A DNA stretch of 64,000 nt from Candidatus Nitrosocaldus sp. (GCA_025054855.1 JANWZS010000009.1:1-64000), one strand, 5' to 3'. Numbered from the stretch's first letter, positions 51,727 to 60,329 are shown. Notes: generated from the sequence alone by a model not told the origin. A program made the numbers and translations.

Positions 51727-52710
51727 ATGGGCCATAGGAAGCATAGTGCACCCAGGAGGGGTAGTCTAGCGTATCTGCCTAGGGCTAGGGCCAAGAGCAT
51801 AGAGTCCAGGATAAGGACATGGCCCAGCATAGATGCCAAGGAGCCTAGGCTACTGGGCTTCGCAGGGTTCAAGGCAGCAAACATACACCTCATAACCATA
51901 GATGATAGGGAGAGGACACCGAACTTTGGGAAGCCATTGATGAGCAGGGCAACTGTCATAGTAACTCCTCCAATGAGGGTTATAGGTATTAGGGCGTACG
52001 AGAAGACCGTATATGGTCTGAGATCGCTCTTCGATGTGTATGCTAGTGAGTTGCCTAAGGAACTGGCAAGGAAGGTCAAGATCAAGCCTACTGAACAGAG
52101 TACCCTGAATGATATCCAGTTGGATGGGGTGCATGAGTTGAGGGCTCTGGTCTCTGTCACTCCTAGGGCAGCAGGGATTGAGCAGAAGAAGCCATTCGTA
52201 TTCGAGGTTGGTGTTGGGGGTGGGGATATCAAGGCTAGATTCGAGTACCTCAAGAACCTGCTAGGCAAGGATGTTAGGATAAGGGATGTATTCAAGGTTG
52301 GTGAGTATGTTGATATAAGTGCGATAACCAAGGGCAAGGGCTTCGAGGGCCCAGTCACAAGGTGGGGCATAAAGAGGAAGCAGCACAAGTCGAGGAAGAG
52401 CGTCAGGGCTGTGGGTACACTAGGCCCTATAAGCCCTGCTACAGTGATGTATACAGTGCCCAGAGCAGGGCAGCGAGGCCTCCATCAGAGGCTGGAGTAC
52501 AACAAGAGGATACTTATGATTGCTAGTACGGATGAGAGTAACATAACACCAAAGGGAGGCTTCATGCACTTTGGTGTACTCAGGGGCGATTACATAGTAG
52601 TTAGAGGTTCTGTCGCTGGAGCAGTAAAGCGATTGATTAAGTTAAGATATGCCATAAGGCCGAAGGTCAAGAAGATCGTAGAGCCCAAGATAGTCGAGGT
52701 TGTGGCATGA
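51727..52710 (+). CDS. rpl3: Ribosomal protein L3 (uL3)
   Basis: 327 residues. It opens MGHRKHSAPRRGSLAYLPRA, the archaeal L3 N-terminus, and continues with GFAGFKAANIHLITIDDRER. GKGFEGPVTRWGIKRKQHKS and GTLGPISPATVMYTVPRAGQ line the tip that reaches the peptidyl-transferase centre. Length is normal. It starts the main ribosomal block: the stop overlaps the rpl4 start (ATGA at 52707-52710), so the two are coupled. The region just upstream (51474-51726) holds no gene. Confidence 0.97.
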   Translation: MGHRKHSAPRRGSLAYLPRARAKSIESRIRTWPSIDAKEPRLLGFAGFKAANIHLITIDDRERTPNFGKPLMSRATVIVTPPMRVIGIRAYEKTVYGLRSLFDVYASELPKELARKVKIKPTEQSTLNDIQLDGVHELRALVSVTPRAAGIEQKKPFVFEVGVGGGDIKARFEYLKNLLGKDVRIRDVFKVGEYVDISAITKGKGFEGPVTRWGIKRKQHKSRKSVRAVGTLGPISPATVMYTVPRAGQRGLHQRLEYNKRILMIASTDESNITPKGGFMHFGVLRGDYIVVRGSVAGAVKRLIKLRYAIRPKVKKIVEPKIVEVVA

Positions 52711-53525
52711 TGAATGTGAATGTGCATTCTCTCGATGGTAACAGGGTTGAGCAGGTGGAACTGCCCAAGGTATTCTCAACACCTTATAGAGTGGATCTCG
52801 TAAGGAGGGCCTTTGTGCACCTCCAATCCAGATACTTCCAGCCTCAAGGAAGGGACCCATTGGCAGGGATGAGGGTAAGTGCAGAGTCAAGAGGTACAGG
52901 GCTTGGAATAGCCAGGATGGCAAGGGTCAAGGGGGAGGGTATGAGGCGGGCTGGCCAGGCTGGGGGTGTGGCTGGAGTCGTTAAGGGCAGGTTAACCCAC
53001 CCACCTAGAGCAGAGAAGATAATAGTGAAGAGGCTCAACAAGAAGGAGAGGCATCTCGCACTTTGTAGTGCTCTGGCAGCAACTGCGATCAGGGAGGTGG
53101 TCAGGGCAAGGGGGCACAGGATACCAGATGACATAGAGTTACCATTGGTAGTCACAGATGAGATAGAGGGTATAGGTAAGGCAAAGGACCTGCTGAAGGT
53201 ACTCAAAGCACTGAGGCTATCCGATGATCTCGAGAGGGCGAGGGGGAGTATAAGGAAGAGGAGCGGCAAGGCAAGGATGCGTGGTAGGAGGCAGTACATA
53301 GCAAAGAGTGCACTCATAGTGGTGAAGGGTGCCAACAGTAGCGTTGCCAGGGCTGCAGGTTCCATACCTGGGGTGGAGGTTGTGCCAGTGGACAGGTTGA
53401 GTGTTCTGCATCTGGCACCTGGGGGTCACCCTGGGAGGCTCTGTATCTGGAGCAAGAGTGCACTAGAGGGCATAAGGGATATGAGCAATGGTGCTGTGGA
53501 GTTTATGGAGGTGACTGCACTATGA
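52707..53525 (+). CDS. rpl4: Ribosomal protein L4 (uL4)
   Basis: 272 residues. The extended loop that enters the exit tunnel includes RGTGLGIARMARVKGEGMRR and GGVAGVVKGRLTHPPRAEK. KKERHLALCSALAATAIREV and LVVTDEIEGIGKAKDLLKVL follow, as in archaeal L4. Start ATG 52707 overlaps rpl3, and ATG 52710 is the next codon. Its end overlaps rpl23 by 4 bases (ATGA). Confidence 0.97.
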   Translation: MMNVNVHSLDGNRVEQVELPKVFSTPYRVDLVRRAFVHLQSRYFQPQGRDPLAGMRVSAESRGTGLGIARMARVKGEGMRRAGQAGGVAGVVKGRLTHPPRAEKIIVKRLNKKERHLALCSALAATAIREVVRARGHRIPDDIELPLVVTDEIEGIGKAKDLLKVLKALRLSDDLERARGSIRKRSGKARMRGRRQYIAKSALIVVKGANSSVARAAGSIPGVEVVPVDRLSVLHLAPGGHPGRLCIWSKSALEGIRDMSNGAVEFMEVTAL

Positions 53526-53785
53526 ATGCTGAGCAGGCAAGGCGCATAATCATCAGGCCCTACATAACCGAGAAGATCTACACGAAGATGGACAGGGAGG
53601 ATATATTGGCATTCATAGTAGATGACAAGGCAGATAAGGCAAGCATAAGAGAGGCCATCAAGATACTCTACAATATCGATGCCCGAGATGTTAACACAGC
53701 AAGGACTGTGTATGGTAAGAAGGCGTATGTGAAGTTTCAGGCTGGAGTAGCCAGGGACCTAGCAACCAAGTTGGGCCTTGTGTGA
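53522..53785 (+). CDS. rpl23: Ribosomal protein L23 (uL23)
   Basis: 87 residues. RPYITEKIYTKMDREDILAF is followed by KASIREAIKILYNIDARDVN and TVYGKKAYVKFQ, the standard L23 signature at the tunnel exit where signal recognition particle docks. It is coupled to rpl4 by overlap. Normally rpl2 follows. Here a 126-base gap with a new promoter precedes rps19 instead. Confidence 0.96.
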   Translation: MNAEQARRIIIRPYITEKIYTKMDREDILAFIVDDKADKASIREAIKILYNIDARDVNTARTVYGKKAYVKFQAGVARDLATKLGLV

Positions 53786-53884
53786 TCTACTTACGAGTAT
53801 TGGCCCAATGATGGATCGGGTTACTATTCATACTTGCCAATAATTGCAGGATGGATAGTGAAACATCCAATCGTGAGATCGTTA

Positions 53885-53902
53885 CGTTAGATTTAATAGA
53901 GG
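53885..53902 (+). promoter_or_regulatory. TATA-like box for the rps19 part of the operon
   Basis: The 126-base gap between rpl23 and rps19 has no open gene. TTAGATTTAATAG (about 53887-53899) lies roughly 20 bases before ATG 53912 and fits a leaderless start. It implies the block from rps19 on can be transcribed alone. Confidence 0.4.
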
Positions 53903-53911
53903 CTGACTTGC

Positions 53912-54319
53912 ATGGATGCAGATATGGTGAAGGAGTTCAGATACAGGGGTAGAACCCTGCAGGAGCTGCAGGGCATGAACATGGAGGAGTTGGTGAGCAT
54001 TCTACCCAGTAGAGTAAGGAGGACGTTGAGGCGTGGGTTGGGAGAGGAGAGGCTCAAGTTGCTGAGGGAGATCAAGGCTGCCAAGGAAGGTGCCTCTGGC
54101 AAGCCAATCAAGACACACCTGCGTGATATGCCGATCCTCCCCAGCATGGTTGGTCTAACCATACATGTAACCAATGGCAAGGAGTTCGTTCCAGTGGAGG
54201 TGAAGCCCGAGATGATAGGCCATTACCTTGGTGAGTATGCCATAACAAACAAACCCGTCAAGCATGGCACCCCAGGTATAGGCGCTTCAAGATCGAGCCT
54301 CTACGTGCCATTGAAGTAA
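53912..54319 (+). CDS. rps19: Ribosomal protein S19 (uS19)
   Basis: 135 residues. The N-terminal part is [20 protein letters not shown], as in the archaeal/eukaryotic S19 (S15e type). The conserved core follows: [20 protein letters not shown], then [19 protein letters not shown] and [18 protein letters not shown]. It sits in the head of the small subunit. Start ATG 53912 lies about 20 bases after a TATA-like box. A 31-base gap leads to rpl22. Confidence 0.97.
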   Translation: MDADMVKEFRYRGRTLQELQGMNMEELVSILPSRVRRTLRRGLGEERLKLLREIKAAKEGASGKPIKTHLRDMPILPSMVGLTIHVTNGKEFVPVEVKPEMIGHYLGEYAITNKPVKHGTPGIGASRSSLYVPLK

Positions 54320-54350
54320 GTGATCTATTGATGGGTGGGTGGTGAGCATC

Positions 54351-54824
54351 ATGCCAGAGTTCGATTACACGTTCAAGAGGCAGTACGATAAGAGCAAGCA
54401 TGTCAGGGCAAGTATTAGGGAGGTCGATATCTCGCACAAGCATGCTATAGAGATATGTAGGGCCATAAAGGGGATGAGGCTGGAGAGGGCAAAGGAGTAT
54501 CTGGAGAAGGTTGCAGCAAGGGAGATGCCAGTACCATTCAGGAGTTACCATACCAAGGTCGGTCACAGATCCCAGCTGAAGGGCAGGAACTCCTTCCCTG
54601 CTGGGAGGTACCCAACCAAGGCAGCAAGGGAGATGCTGCGCCTACTTGCCAATCTGGAGGCAAACAGCGAGTACAAGGGCATGGACCTGGACAGGGTCAC
54701 CATAGTGCATGCCTGTGCATACCCTGGGGTCAAGATAAGGAAGTTCATGCCCAGGGCCTTCGGGAGGGGTAGCGCAAGGTTCAACACGCTTACACACGTT
54801 GAGCTTGTTGGGGCTGAGGTGTAG
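54351..54824 (+). CDS. rpl22: Ribosomal protein L22 (uL22)
   Basis: 157 residues. The L22 pattern is clear: VRASIREVDISHKHAIEICR, then IKGMRLERAKEYLEKVAARE, and the tunnel loop GRYPTKAAREMLRLLANLEA. The protein ends PRAFGRGSARFNTLTHVELV. Start ATG 54351 (MPEFDYTFKRQYD) is preferred to GTG 54339 or GTG 54342, which lie in frame just before it. Confidence 0.96.
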   Translation: MPEFDYTFKRQYDKSKHVRASIREVDISHKHAIEICRAIKGMRLERAKEYLEKVAAREMPVPFRSYHTKVGHRSQLKGRNSFPAGRYPTKAAREMLRLLANLEANSEYKGMDLDRVTIVHACAYPGVKIRKFMPRAFGRGSARFNTLTHVELVGAEV

Positions 54825-54828
54825 CAGT

Positions 54829-55527
54829 ATGCCAGAACAGACGTACAGTTCATCAACCAAAGCGATAATGAGGAACTTCTTCAGGAATACAGAGCTTGAT
54901 GAGTTCCTCGAGAGGGAGTTGGCGCATGCAGGTTACGGTGGTGCAGAGATACAGAAGACGCCTCTGGGCACAAGGATAACCGTGTACGTCACAAGACCAG
55001 GGCTCATAATAGGCAGGAAGGGCTTCGGTATAAGGGAGTTGACCAGCAAGCTGGAGAAGGAGTTTGGGCTTGAGAACCCCCAGGTCTCTGTACTGGAGAT
55101 AGAGGTGCCAGAACTGAACCCCAGGATAATAGCCAACAGGGTAGCACAGATGATAACCAAGGGAACAGCGTTCAGGAGGGCTGCGGTATGGGCGCTGAAC
55201 ACCATAATGGGTGCTGGTGCCATGGGTGCAGAGGTCGTGATCTCTGGCAAGTTGAGGAGCGAGAGGGCATCGTTCGAGAAGTACACAGCAGGCATACTGC
55301 CAAAGAGCGGTGACCCAGCGGAGAAGGCGGTCAGGGAGGCCGTGACGCATGTACTCCTGAAGATGGGCCTGTACGGTATAAAGATAAAGATAGCATACAG
55401 GGATGCCCTTCCAGCAGAGTTCGAGTTGAGGGATCATGACCTTGTGGATGAGAGCAAGGAGGGAGTCGAGTCTCCCGTTGATATGCAGGGGGAGAAGGGG
55501 AGGGTAGAGGTTGAGGAAGAGCATTGA
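54829..55527 (+). CDS. rps3: Ribosomal protein S3 (uS3)
   Basis: 232 residues. The KH domain is visible as TRPGLIIGRKGFGIRELTSK, and the C-terminal S3 domain as NRVAQMITKGTAFRRAAVWA with GAEVVISGKLRSERASFEKY. The protein ends in an acidic tail (KGRVEVEEEH). ATG 54829 follows the rpl22 stop by 4 bases. A frame open earlier (54799) lies inside rpl22 and is not used. It binds mRNA at the entry channel. Confidence 0.96.
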   Translation: MPEQTYSSSTKAIMRNFFRNTELDEFLERELAHAGYGGAEIQKTPLGTRITVYVTRPGLIIGRKGFGIRELTSKLEKEFGLENPQVSVLEIEVPELNPRIIANRVAQMITKGTAFRRAAVWALNTIMGAGAMGAEVVISGKLRSERASFEKYTAGILPKSGDPAEKAVREAVTHVLLKMGLYGIKIKIAYRDALPAEFELRDHDLVDESKEGVESPVDMQGEKGRVEVEEEH

Positions 55528-55545
55528 TATAAGAGGATGGTTGTT

Positions 55546-55767
55546 ATGGCAAGGCTGAAGTTGAGGGACCTCAAGGCCCTGGGCGATGATGATCTCAGGG
55601 ACAAGCTGGATGAGCTGAGGACAGAGCTGGCCAAGATCATGGTTGATAGAGCAAAGGGTACTATAAAGAAGGAGAGTGGAAGGATCAAGTACATGAAGCG
55701 TGATATAGCGAGGATCATGACGATACTGAATGAAAGGAGAAGGAGGAAGGGTGGAGAGGGTAGTTAG
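55546..55767 (+). CDS. rpl29: Ribosomal protein L29 (uL29)
   Basis: 73 residues from ATG 55546 (ATG 55537 is an alternative). Two-helix L29: LKLRDLKALGDDDLRDKLDE, then LRTELAKIMVDRAKGTIK and RIKYMKRDIARIMTILNERR. It lies near the tunnel exit, where the signal recognition particle and ribosome-associated factors dock. It follows rps3 closely and precedes rnp1. Confidence 0.93.
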   Translation: MARLKLRDLKALGDDDLRDKLDELRTELAKIMVDRAKGTIKKESGRIKYMKRDIARIMTILNERRRRKGGEGS

Positions 55768-55780
55768 GTAGGATGGTGGG

Positions 55781-56092
55781 ATGATGAGGATCAGAGGAGA
55801 TAATCTGCATGCACATGAACTCATAGGCCTGGATCTGACCGTGGAGGGGAGTAGGGACCCTACCCTCCTAGGACTGCATGGCAGGGTTGTATATGAGAGC
55901 AGGAACATGCTCCATATCAGGGTCAACGATAGCAATGGGTACAGGATCAAGGCTGTGCCCAAGGGTATAACAACCCTTCTATTCATCCTACCAGATGGGA
56001 GCAGGCGCATCATAGAAGGCAAGGATTTAATTGGTAGACCAGAGGATAGGGTTGAGAGGATAGAGAGGGTGAGGAGTCATGGTAGATGGTGA
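55781..56092 (+). CDS. rnp1: Ribonuclease P protein component 1 (Rpp29/Pop4)
   Basis: 103 residues. Rpp29 is a beta-barrel protein subunit of archaeal RNase P that trims tRNA 5' ends. ANxx-type core residues are visible: LIGLDLTVEGSRDPTLLGLH, GRVVYESRNMLHIRV and PKGITTLLFILPDG. It lies between L29 and S17, the usual archaeal place. Its end overlaps the rps17 start by 14 bases. Confidence 0.92.
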   Translation: MMRIRGDNLHAHELIGLDLTVEGSRDPTLLGLHGRVVYESRNMLHIRVNDSNGYRIKAVPKGITTLLFILPDGSRRIIEGKDLIGRPEDRVERIERVRSHGRW

Positions 56093-56438
56093 TACAGGTA
56101 TCAAGACCAGGAGCATAGGGTTGCAGGTTGCACTGCCTTCCAGGACATGCGCTGACCCAAAGTGCCCATTCCATGGTAGGTTGAGCATAAGGGGTAAGCT
56201 GTTCACTGGCGTAGTTGTGAGCAAGAAGGCGAGGAAGATGGTGGTTATAGAGAGGTACTACCAGCAGTACATAAAGAAGTACAAGAGGTACGAGAGGAGG
56301 AGGAGCAGGATACATGCGTATCTGCCAGAGTGCATGGATGTTGGAGAGGGTGATGAGGTGCTTATAGGCGAGTGTAGGCCGTTGAGCAAGACGGTATCGT
56401 TCGTACTATTGGAGGTGAGGAGGAGGTATGGCAGGTAA
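56079..56438 (+). CDS. rps17: Ribosomal protein S17 (uS17)
   Basis: 119 residues. The archaeal S17 pattern is CADPKCPFHGRLSIRGKLFT, followed by GVVVSKKARKMVVIERYYQQ and the OB-fold end RPLSKTVSFVLLEV. Two cysteines near residue 24-29 are common in archaeal S17. The gene is coupled with rnp1 and overlaps rpl14 by 11 bases. Confidence 0.96.
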   Translation: MVDGDTGIKTRSIGLQVALPSRTCADPKCPFHGRLSIRGKLFTGVVVSKKARKMVVIERYYQQYIKKYKRYERRRSRIHAYLPECMDVGEGDEVLIGECRPLSKTVSFVLLEVRRRYGR

Positions 56439-56862
56439 GAGTAGGGCTGTATCGGCGAAGGGTGTTGAGGAGTTCAAGCCCCATATAACTAGAGCTATAC
56501 CAGTCTATGCAAACCTGGTATGTGCAGATAACACTGGTGCGAAGATAGTGCAGGTCATCCAGGTCAACAGGTACAAGGGTAGATTATCCAGGTACCCAGC
56601 AGCATCAGTAGGCGATCTCGTGACTGTAGTCGTGAAGAAGGGCCCCCCAGAGTTGAGGAAGCAGATATTTGGTGCTGTGATAGTGCGCCAGAGGTACCCT
56701 ATAAGGAGGCCCAACGGCCTCAGGATATCGTTCGAGGACAACGCTGCCATCCTCATAACGCCAGAGGGCGATGTCAAGGGTACAGATATAAAGGGTCCAG
56801 TGGCTGCAGAGGCTGCAGAGAGATGGCCAAGGATAGCAAATCTAGCATCCATGATAGTGTAG
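56428..56862 (+). CDS. rpl14: Ribosomal protein L14 (uL14)
   Basis: 144 residues. The core is RAIPVYANLVCADNTGAKIV, then VIQVNRYKGRLSRYPAASVG and TVVVKKGPPELRKQIFGAVI. It ends with DNAAILITPEGDVKGTDIKG and GPVAAEAAERWPRIANLAS. It lies at the subunit interface. The start overlaps the end of rps17. The next gene begins 12 bases after its stop. Confidence 0.97.
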   Translation: MAGKSRAVSAKGVEEFKPHITRAIPVYANLVCADNTGAKIVQVIQVNRYKGRLSRYPAASVGDLVTVVVKKGPPELRKQIFGAVIVRQRYPIRRPNGLRISFEDNAAILITPEGDVKGTDIKGPVAAEAAERWPRIANLASMIV

Positions 56863-56874
56863 GTGGTGGTATGC

Positions 56875-57237
56875 ATGAAGGCATCACTCGTTAGGTTCAA
56901 GCAGATATATGGTGCTCCACTGCACAGGAGGAGCAGGCAGGTATGTGCTCCCCTCTCTGAGGAGTTGAGGAGGCAGTACGGGAGGAGGAGTGTGAGGGTC
57001 AGGAAGGGTGATACAGTGAGGGTTATGCGGGGGGAGTACAAGGGGGTTGAGGGCAAGGTGCAGAGGGTGCATGTGAAGGAGTGTAGGGTTGAGATAGAGG
57101 GGCTCCAGAGGGAGAAGGTGAGGGGCGATAAGGTCCCTGTACTAGTACATGCTTCAAAGGTCATGGTTATAGCATTAGATACCAGTGATAAGTTGAGGGA
57201 GGGTGTGCTGAGGAGGGGCAAGGGTGGAGCAACGTGA
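56875..57237 (+). CDS. rpl24: Ribosomal protein L24 (uL24)
   Basis: 120 residues. KOW motif: VRKGDTVRVMRGEYKGVEGK, with VQRVHVKECRVEIEGLQREK, the archaeal L24 (L26e-type) signature. The N-terminus KASLVRFKQIYGAPLHRRSR is also typical. ATG 56875 is preferred to GTG 56863, which is adjacent to the rpl14 stop. A 15-base gap leads to rps4e. Confidence 0.95.
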   Translation: MKASLVRFKQIYGAPLHRRSRQVCAPLSEELRRQYGRRSVRVRKGDTVRVMRGEYKGVEGKVQRVHVKECRVEIEGLQREKVRGDKVPVLVHASKVMVIALDTSDKLREGVLRRGKGGAT

Positions 57238-57252
57238 GGGGAGGTGAGCATA

Positions 57253-58011
57253 ATGGGTAAGAAGGCAGGTTCGAATCGATTGAAGAGGCAGATCATGCCT
57301 GCATTCTGGCAGGTGCCAAGGAAGGGGGATAGATTCGCTGTAAGGCCGATACCAGGGCCACACCCAATGGATAGATGCTATCCCCTAGGCATACTCCTCA
57401 GGGATCTGCTGAGGGTTGTGAGGAGCATGAGGGAGGCTGAGAAGGTACTCCATGCTGGGTATGTGCATGTTGATGGTGTGAGGAGGTCTGATGTGCACTT
57501 CCCTATAGGGCTGATGGATGTGGTAGAACTACAGCCACTGAAGAAGGTCTACAGGATGGTGCCCAAGGATGGCTTCATACTCAAGCCCGTGGAGGTATCT
57601 GAAGGGGAGAGGAACCTCAAGATATGCAAGGTGGTGAACAGATCGACTGTCAGGGGTGGGAGGATGCAGTACACCCTACACGATGGTAGGAGTATACTCA
57701 TGGATGTACCTGCAGGCAAGCTCGATGGTATAACCACCCATGACTCTATACTCATAAGGCTTCCAGGGCAGGAGGTTGTGGATGCTGTGAGGATGGATAG
57801 GGGTGCTCTTGCACTGATAACTGCAGGGGACAATGCTGGTACCATCGGCAGGGTGTTAGAGGTGAAGGAAGGTACCATCACGCTACCGAGGAGGGTGGTG
57901 ATCGAGAGCAGCTCAAGGAGGCTTGAGGTACCAGTCGATTCTGTGATCGCTGTAGGCAGGGAGAGACCGTTGCTCAGCATCGGACTCGATGGGATGGTTG
58001 GGAGTGGATAG
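57253..58011 (+). CDS. rps4e: Ribosomal protein S4e
   Basis: 252 residues, a protein of archaea and eukaryotes only. It begins MGKKAGSNRLKRQIMPAFWQ, then VPRKGDRFAVRPIPGPHP. An S4-like RNA-binding part follows (YVHVDGVRRSDVHFPIGLMD), then a KOW-like segment LITAGDNAGTIGRVLEVKEG. ATG 57253 was chosen over GTG 57244. It lies in the standard L24-S4e-L5 order. Confidence 0.95.
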   Translation: MGKKAGSNRLKRQIMPAFWQVPRKGDRFAVRPIPGPHPMDRCYPLGILLRDLLRVVRSMREAEKVLHAGYVHVDGVRRSDVHFPIGLMDVVELQPLKKVYRMVPKDGFILKPVEVSEGERNLKICKVVNRSTVRGGRMQYTLHDGRSILMDVPAGKLDGITTHDSILIRLPGQEVVDAVRMDRGALALITAGDNAGTIGRVLEVKEGTITLPRRVVIESSSRRLEVPVDSVIAVGRERPLLSIGLDGMVGSG

Positions 58012-58054
58012 GAGAGGAGGAAGAGGAGGTATGGAGGGTGGTGGTGGATAGCGT

Positions 58055-58582
58055 ATGAGTCTTGCACTGGAGAAGAAGGAGAATCTCATGAGGAGTATAA
58101 GGATAGGGAAGGTGGTGATAAACGCTGCCGTAGGCAAGTCAGGGGAGCCCATAGAGAAGGCCAAGAGGATACTGGAGGAGATAACTGGGCAGAGGCCAGC
58201 GGTGAGGGTGGCGAAGAAGACCATAAGGGACTTTGGTATACACAAGGGCGAGCCCATAGCAGTCATAGTCACGCTGAGGAAGGAGAAGGCCCTGAACGTA
58301 CTCAAGAGGCTGCTTGCAGCCAAGGGTAATAGGGTGAAGCAGGCATCCTTCGATGATCATGGGAACGTATCCTTTGGTATAAGGGAACATATAGATATCC
58401 CTGGTATCAAGTACAGACCAGAGTTGGGTATAATAGGTATGGATGTATGCATAGCACTCGAACGCCCAGGTTACAGGGTTGCTAGGCGCAAGGTCATGCC
58501 ATGCAGGATAGGTAAGGGGCAGAGGGTCACCAAGCAGGAGGCGGTGGAGTTCCTCAGATCCCTTGGTGTGGAGGTGGTCTGA
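58055..58582 (+). CDS. rpl5: Ribosomal protein L5 (uL5)
   Basis: 175 residues. L5 binds 5S rRNA at the central protuberance. The signature is [20 protein letters not shown], with [20 protein letters not shown] and [20 protein letters not shown]. The end is [18 protein letters not shown]. Its stop overlaps the rps14 start (TGATG at 58580-58584). Confidence 0.96.
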   Translation: MSLALEKKENLMRSIRIGKVVINAAVGKSGEPIEKAKRILEEITGQRPAVRVAKKTIRDFGIHKGEPIAVIVTLRKEKALNVLKRLLAAKGNRVKQASFDDHGNVSFGIREHIDIPGIKYRPELGIIGMDVCIALERPGYRVARRKVMPCRIGKGQRVTKQEAVEFLRSLGVEVV

Positions 58583-58761
58583 TGGCTAAGGTGAGAGAGT
58601 TCGAACTTACGGGCAGGAAGGTGAGGAAGTACGGCAAGGGCTCCAGGTGGTGCAGGCGCTGTGGCCAGTACACGGCGATAATACAGAAGTACGATCTACT
58701 GCTCTGCAGGCAGTGCTTCAGGGAAGTGGCAAAGAAGATAGGCTTCAAGAAGTACATGTGA
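58582..58761 (+). CDS. rps14: Ribosomal protein S14 (uS14), zinc type
   Basis: 59 residues, too short for many gene callers. It reads [20 protein letters not shown], then [20 protein letters not shown] and [19 protein letters not shown]. Cysteines in CRRC and CRQC form the zinc site of the archaeal S14 (S29e type). ATG 58582 shares one base with the rpl5 stop. The order L5-S14-S8-L6 is standard for archaea. Confidence 0.95.
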   Translation: MAKVREFELTGRKVRKYGKGSRWCRRCGQYTAIIQKYDLLLCRQCFREVAKKIGFKKYM

Positions 58762-58773
58762 GGTGATGGATGG

Positions 58774-59166
58774 GTGCCAGCGCTCAATGTAGTTGCAAAC
58801 CTCTTCTCAACCATATACAACAATGAGATGAGGAGGAAGAGATCGTGTGTAGTCATGCCCATCTCGAAGCTGGCCATAGAGGTTCTTCGGGTGATGAAGG
58901 AGCATGGCTTCATAGGTGATTACCAGTACGTTGATGATGGGAGAGGGGGCAAGGTAGTGGTGCATCTGCTCTCCAGGGTGAACAAGTGCAACGTCATAAC
59001 CCCAAGGTTCAGCGTCAAGAAGGATGGCTACGACGAGTGGGATAGGCAGTACCTTCCATCCTACAGCAGGGGCATACTCATAGTCTCTACCCCTCTAGGC
59101 GTCATGTCCCACCATGAGGCAAGGAGCAAGGGTGTTGGAGGTGTGCTCGTAGGGTATGTCTATTAG
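58774..59166 (+). CDS. rps8: Ribosomal protein S8 (uS8)
   Basis: 130 residues from GTG 58774. NLFSTIYNNEMRRKRSCVVM opens it, and the C-terminal RNA-binding motif is ILIVSTPLGVMSHHEARSKG, then GVGGVLVGYVY. Length is normal. It overlaps the rpl6 start by 11 bases. Confidence 0.96.
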   Translation: MPALNVVANLFSTIYNNEMRRKRSCVVMPISKLAIEVLRVMKEHGFIGDYQYVDDGRGGKVVVHLLSRVNKCNVITPRFSVKKDGYDEWDRQYLPSYSRGILIVSTPLGVMSHHEARSKGVGGVLVGYVY

Positions 59167-59731
59167 CAGGGAGAAGAGCAGTACTGGTCTGGAGGTAAGT
59201 GTAGAGGTGCCAGATGGTGTACAGGTTAGGATTGATGGTAGGGTACTTGAGGTACAGGGGCCGAAGGGCAAGATACGCAGGGATCTGAGCAAGATACCTG
59301 TAGATGTGAGCATAGATGGTTCGAGCGTGATCATAAGACCCTTACTGGTAAGGGGCAGACCAAGGCGTAAGGACAAGGCTGTAGTACACACAATACGATC
59401 TATAATAGGGAATATGGTGGAGGGTGTGGTACACGGTTACACGTACAGGCTGAAGATAGTACATGCGCACTTCCCCATCTCCGTGAAGGTCAAGGGCAGG
59501 GAGGTACTTGTAGAGAACTTCATAGGCGAGCGTTCTCCTAGGGTTGCGAAGATAGTTGGTGACTGCAAGGTCAGTGTAGAGGGTGAGGATGTGATAGTGA
59601 AGGGCGTGAGCCTCGATGATGTTGCGCAGACTGCAGCAAATATAGAGAATGCTACAAACATAAAGGATAAGGATATCAGGGTATTCCTAGATGGCATATA
59701 CGTATATGCAAGGGAGAAGGGTATGCAGTGA
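59156..59731 (+). CDS. rpl6: Ribosomal protein L6 (uL6)
   Basis: 191 residues. Two L6 domains: VSVEVPDGVQVRIDGRVLEV with QGPKGKIRRDLSKIPVDVSI, then VKGREVLVENFIGERSPRVA. Archaeal length and end (DIRVFLDGIYVYAREKG) are right. It is the last gene of the ribosomal block here. The usual follow-on genes (L32e, L19e, L18, S5, L30, L15, SecY) are absent from the window downstream; a tRNA-Asn gene comes next. Confidence 0.96.
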   Translation: MSISREKSSTGLEVSVEVPDGVQVRIDGRVLEVQGPKGKIRRDLSKIPVDVSIDGSSVIIRPLLVRGRPRRKDKAVVHTIRSIIGNMVEGVVHGYTYRLKIVHAHFPISVKVKGREVLVENFIGERSPRVAKIVGDCKVSVEGEDVIVKGVSLDDVAQTAANIENATNIKDKDIRVFLDGIYVYAREKGMQ

Positions 59732-59882
59732 TCATAGAGCATTGATAGAGATCAGTACGTAAGCAGGCAATAGGCGGGGAAGGAAGCGTGTGACTCCATG
59801 ACGTTATAACTGGTCACCTGCACAATACCAACTACCCGATGCAGAAAAGATTAAATCGACTAACCAGCATTACCGCTCTAGT

Positions 59883-59956
59883 GCCGCCGTAGCTCAGCGT
59901 GGTAGAGCGGCTGGCTGTTAACCAGTCGGTCGTCGGTTCGAGTCCGACCGGCGGCG
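59883..59956 (+). tRNA. tRNA-Asn (GTT)
   Basis: Acceptor GCCGCCG with CGGCGGC and discriminator G73. The D-arm is GCTC-AGCGTGGTA-GAGC. Anticodon stem GCTGG/CCAGT encloses loop CTGTTAA, giving anticodon GTT. The T-arm is GTCGG-TTCGAGT-CCGAC. It has no intron and no encoded CCA. Confidence 0.97.
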
Positions 59957-59982
59957 TCACTCTCAACTTCCACAATATACCT

Positions 59983-60036
59983 TTCATAATTCGAATTCTG
60001 AAATATGGTAACAGATTACCATGATTTTTATATAGC
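59983..60036 (+). promoter_or_regulatory. Operator palindromes and TATA box of the 60054 gene
   Basis: TTCATAATTCGAATTCTGAA at 59983-60002 is a near-perfect palindrome. A second palindrome, ATGGTAA-CAGA-TTACCAT, sits at 60005-60022. TTTTTATATAGC (about 60025-60036) lies about 20 bases before ATG 60054. The first element recurs in inverted orientation at 61793-61812, ahead of the radical SAM gene. Confidence 0.55.
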
Positions 60037-60053
60037 GATGAGATAGTAGAAAT

Positions 60054-60329
60054 ATGGAGGTATCGTATAGGACGTTAGTGCTATTCATAGGTGCGCTTGC
60101 AGCAGCTATACTGGGTATATGGATAGGCCTATCGCCAACTGGAGTGATCCCTGCTACAGTTACTGAGGAGGTTATGGTAACTCATAAACTTGGTGATGGT
60201 TCATGCATAGTCGATACAACTGATACCGTGATGTCCGCAAAGACCGTAAGGAACTGCGATGTACAAGAAGGTACACGGGTCAAAGTAAGTTACGAGAAGG
60301 GTTCAACAGAGGCCAGGATAGTGCCATAA
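60054..60329 (+). CDS. Small membrane-anchored protein
   Basis: 91 residues. LVLFIGALAAAILGIWIGLS (8-27) is one membrane helix. The outside part (28-91) has two cysteines (SCIVDTTDTV and NCDVQEG), likely to form a disulfide, and short beta strands (TRVKVSYEKGSTEARIV). No family is recognised. The ATG is supported by a TATA box about 20 bases ahead and by two palindromes. The 60332 gene converges with it, with 2 bases between the stops. Confidence 0.75.
   Translation: MEVSYRTLVLFIGALAAAILGIWIGLSPTGVIPATVTEEVMVTHKLGDGSCIVDTTDTVMSAKTVRNCDVQEGTRVKVSYEKGSTEARIVP

Noticed and set aside
54853-56022. A 389-codon minus-strand frame across rps3-rnp1
   Set aside because: It is opposite four conserved ribosomal/RNase P genes and its translation resembles no protein (rich in Leu, Pro, His, Tyr).
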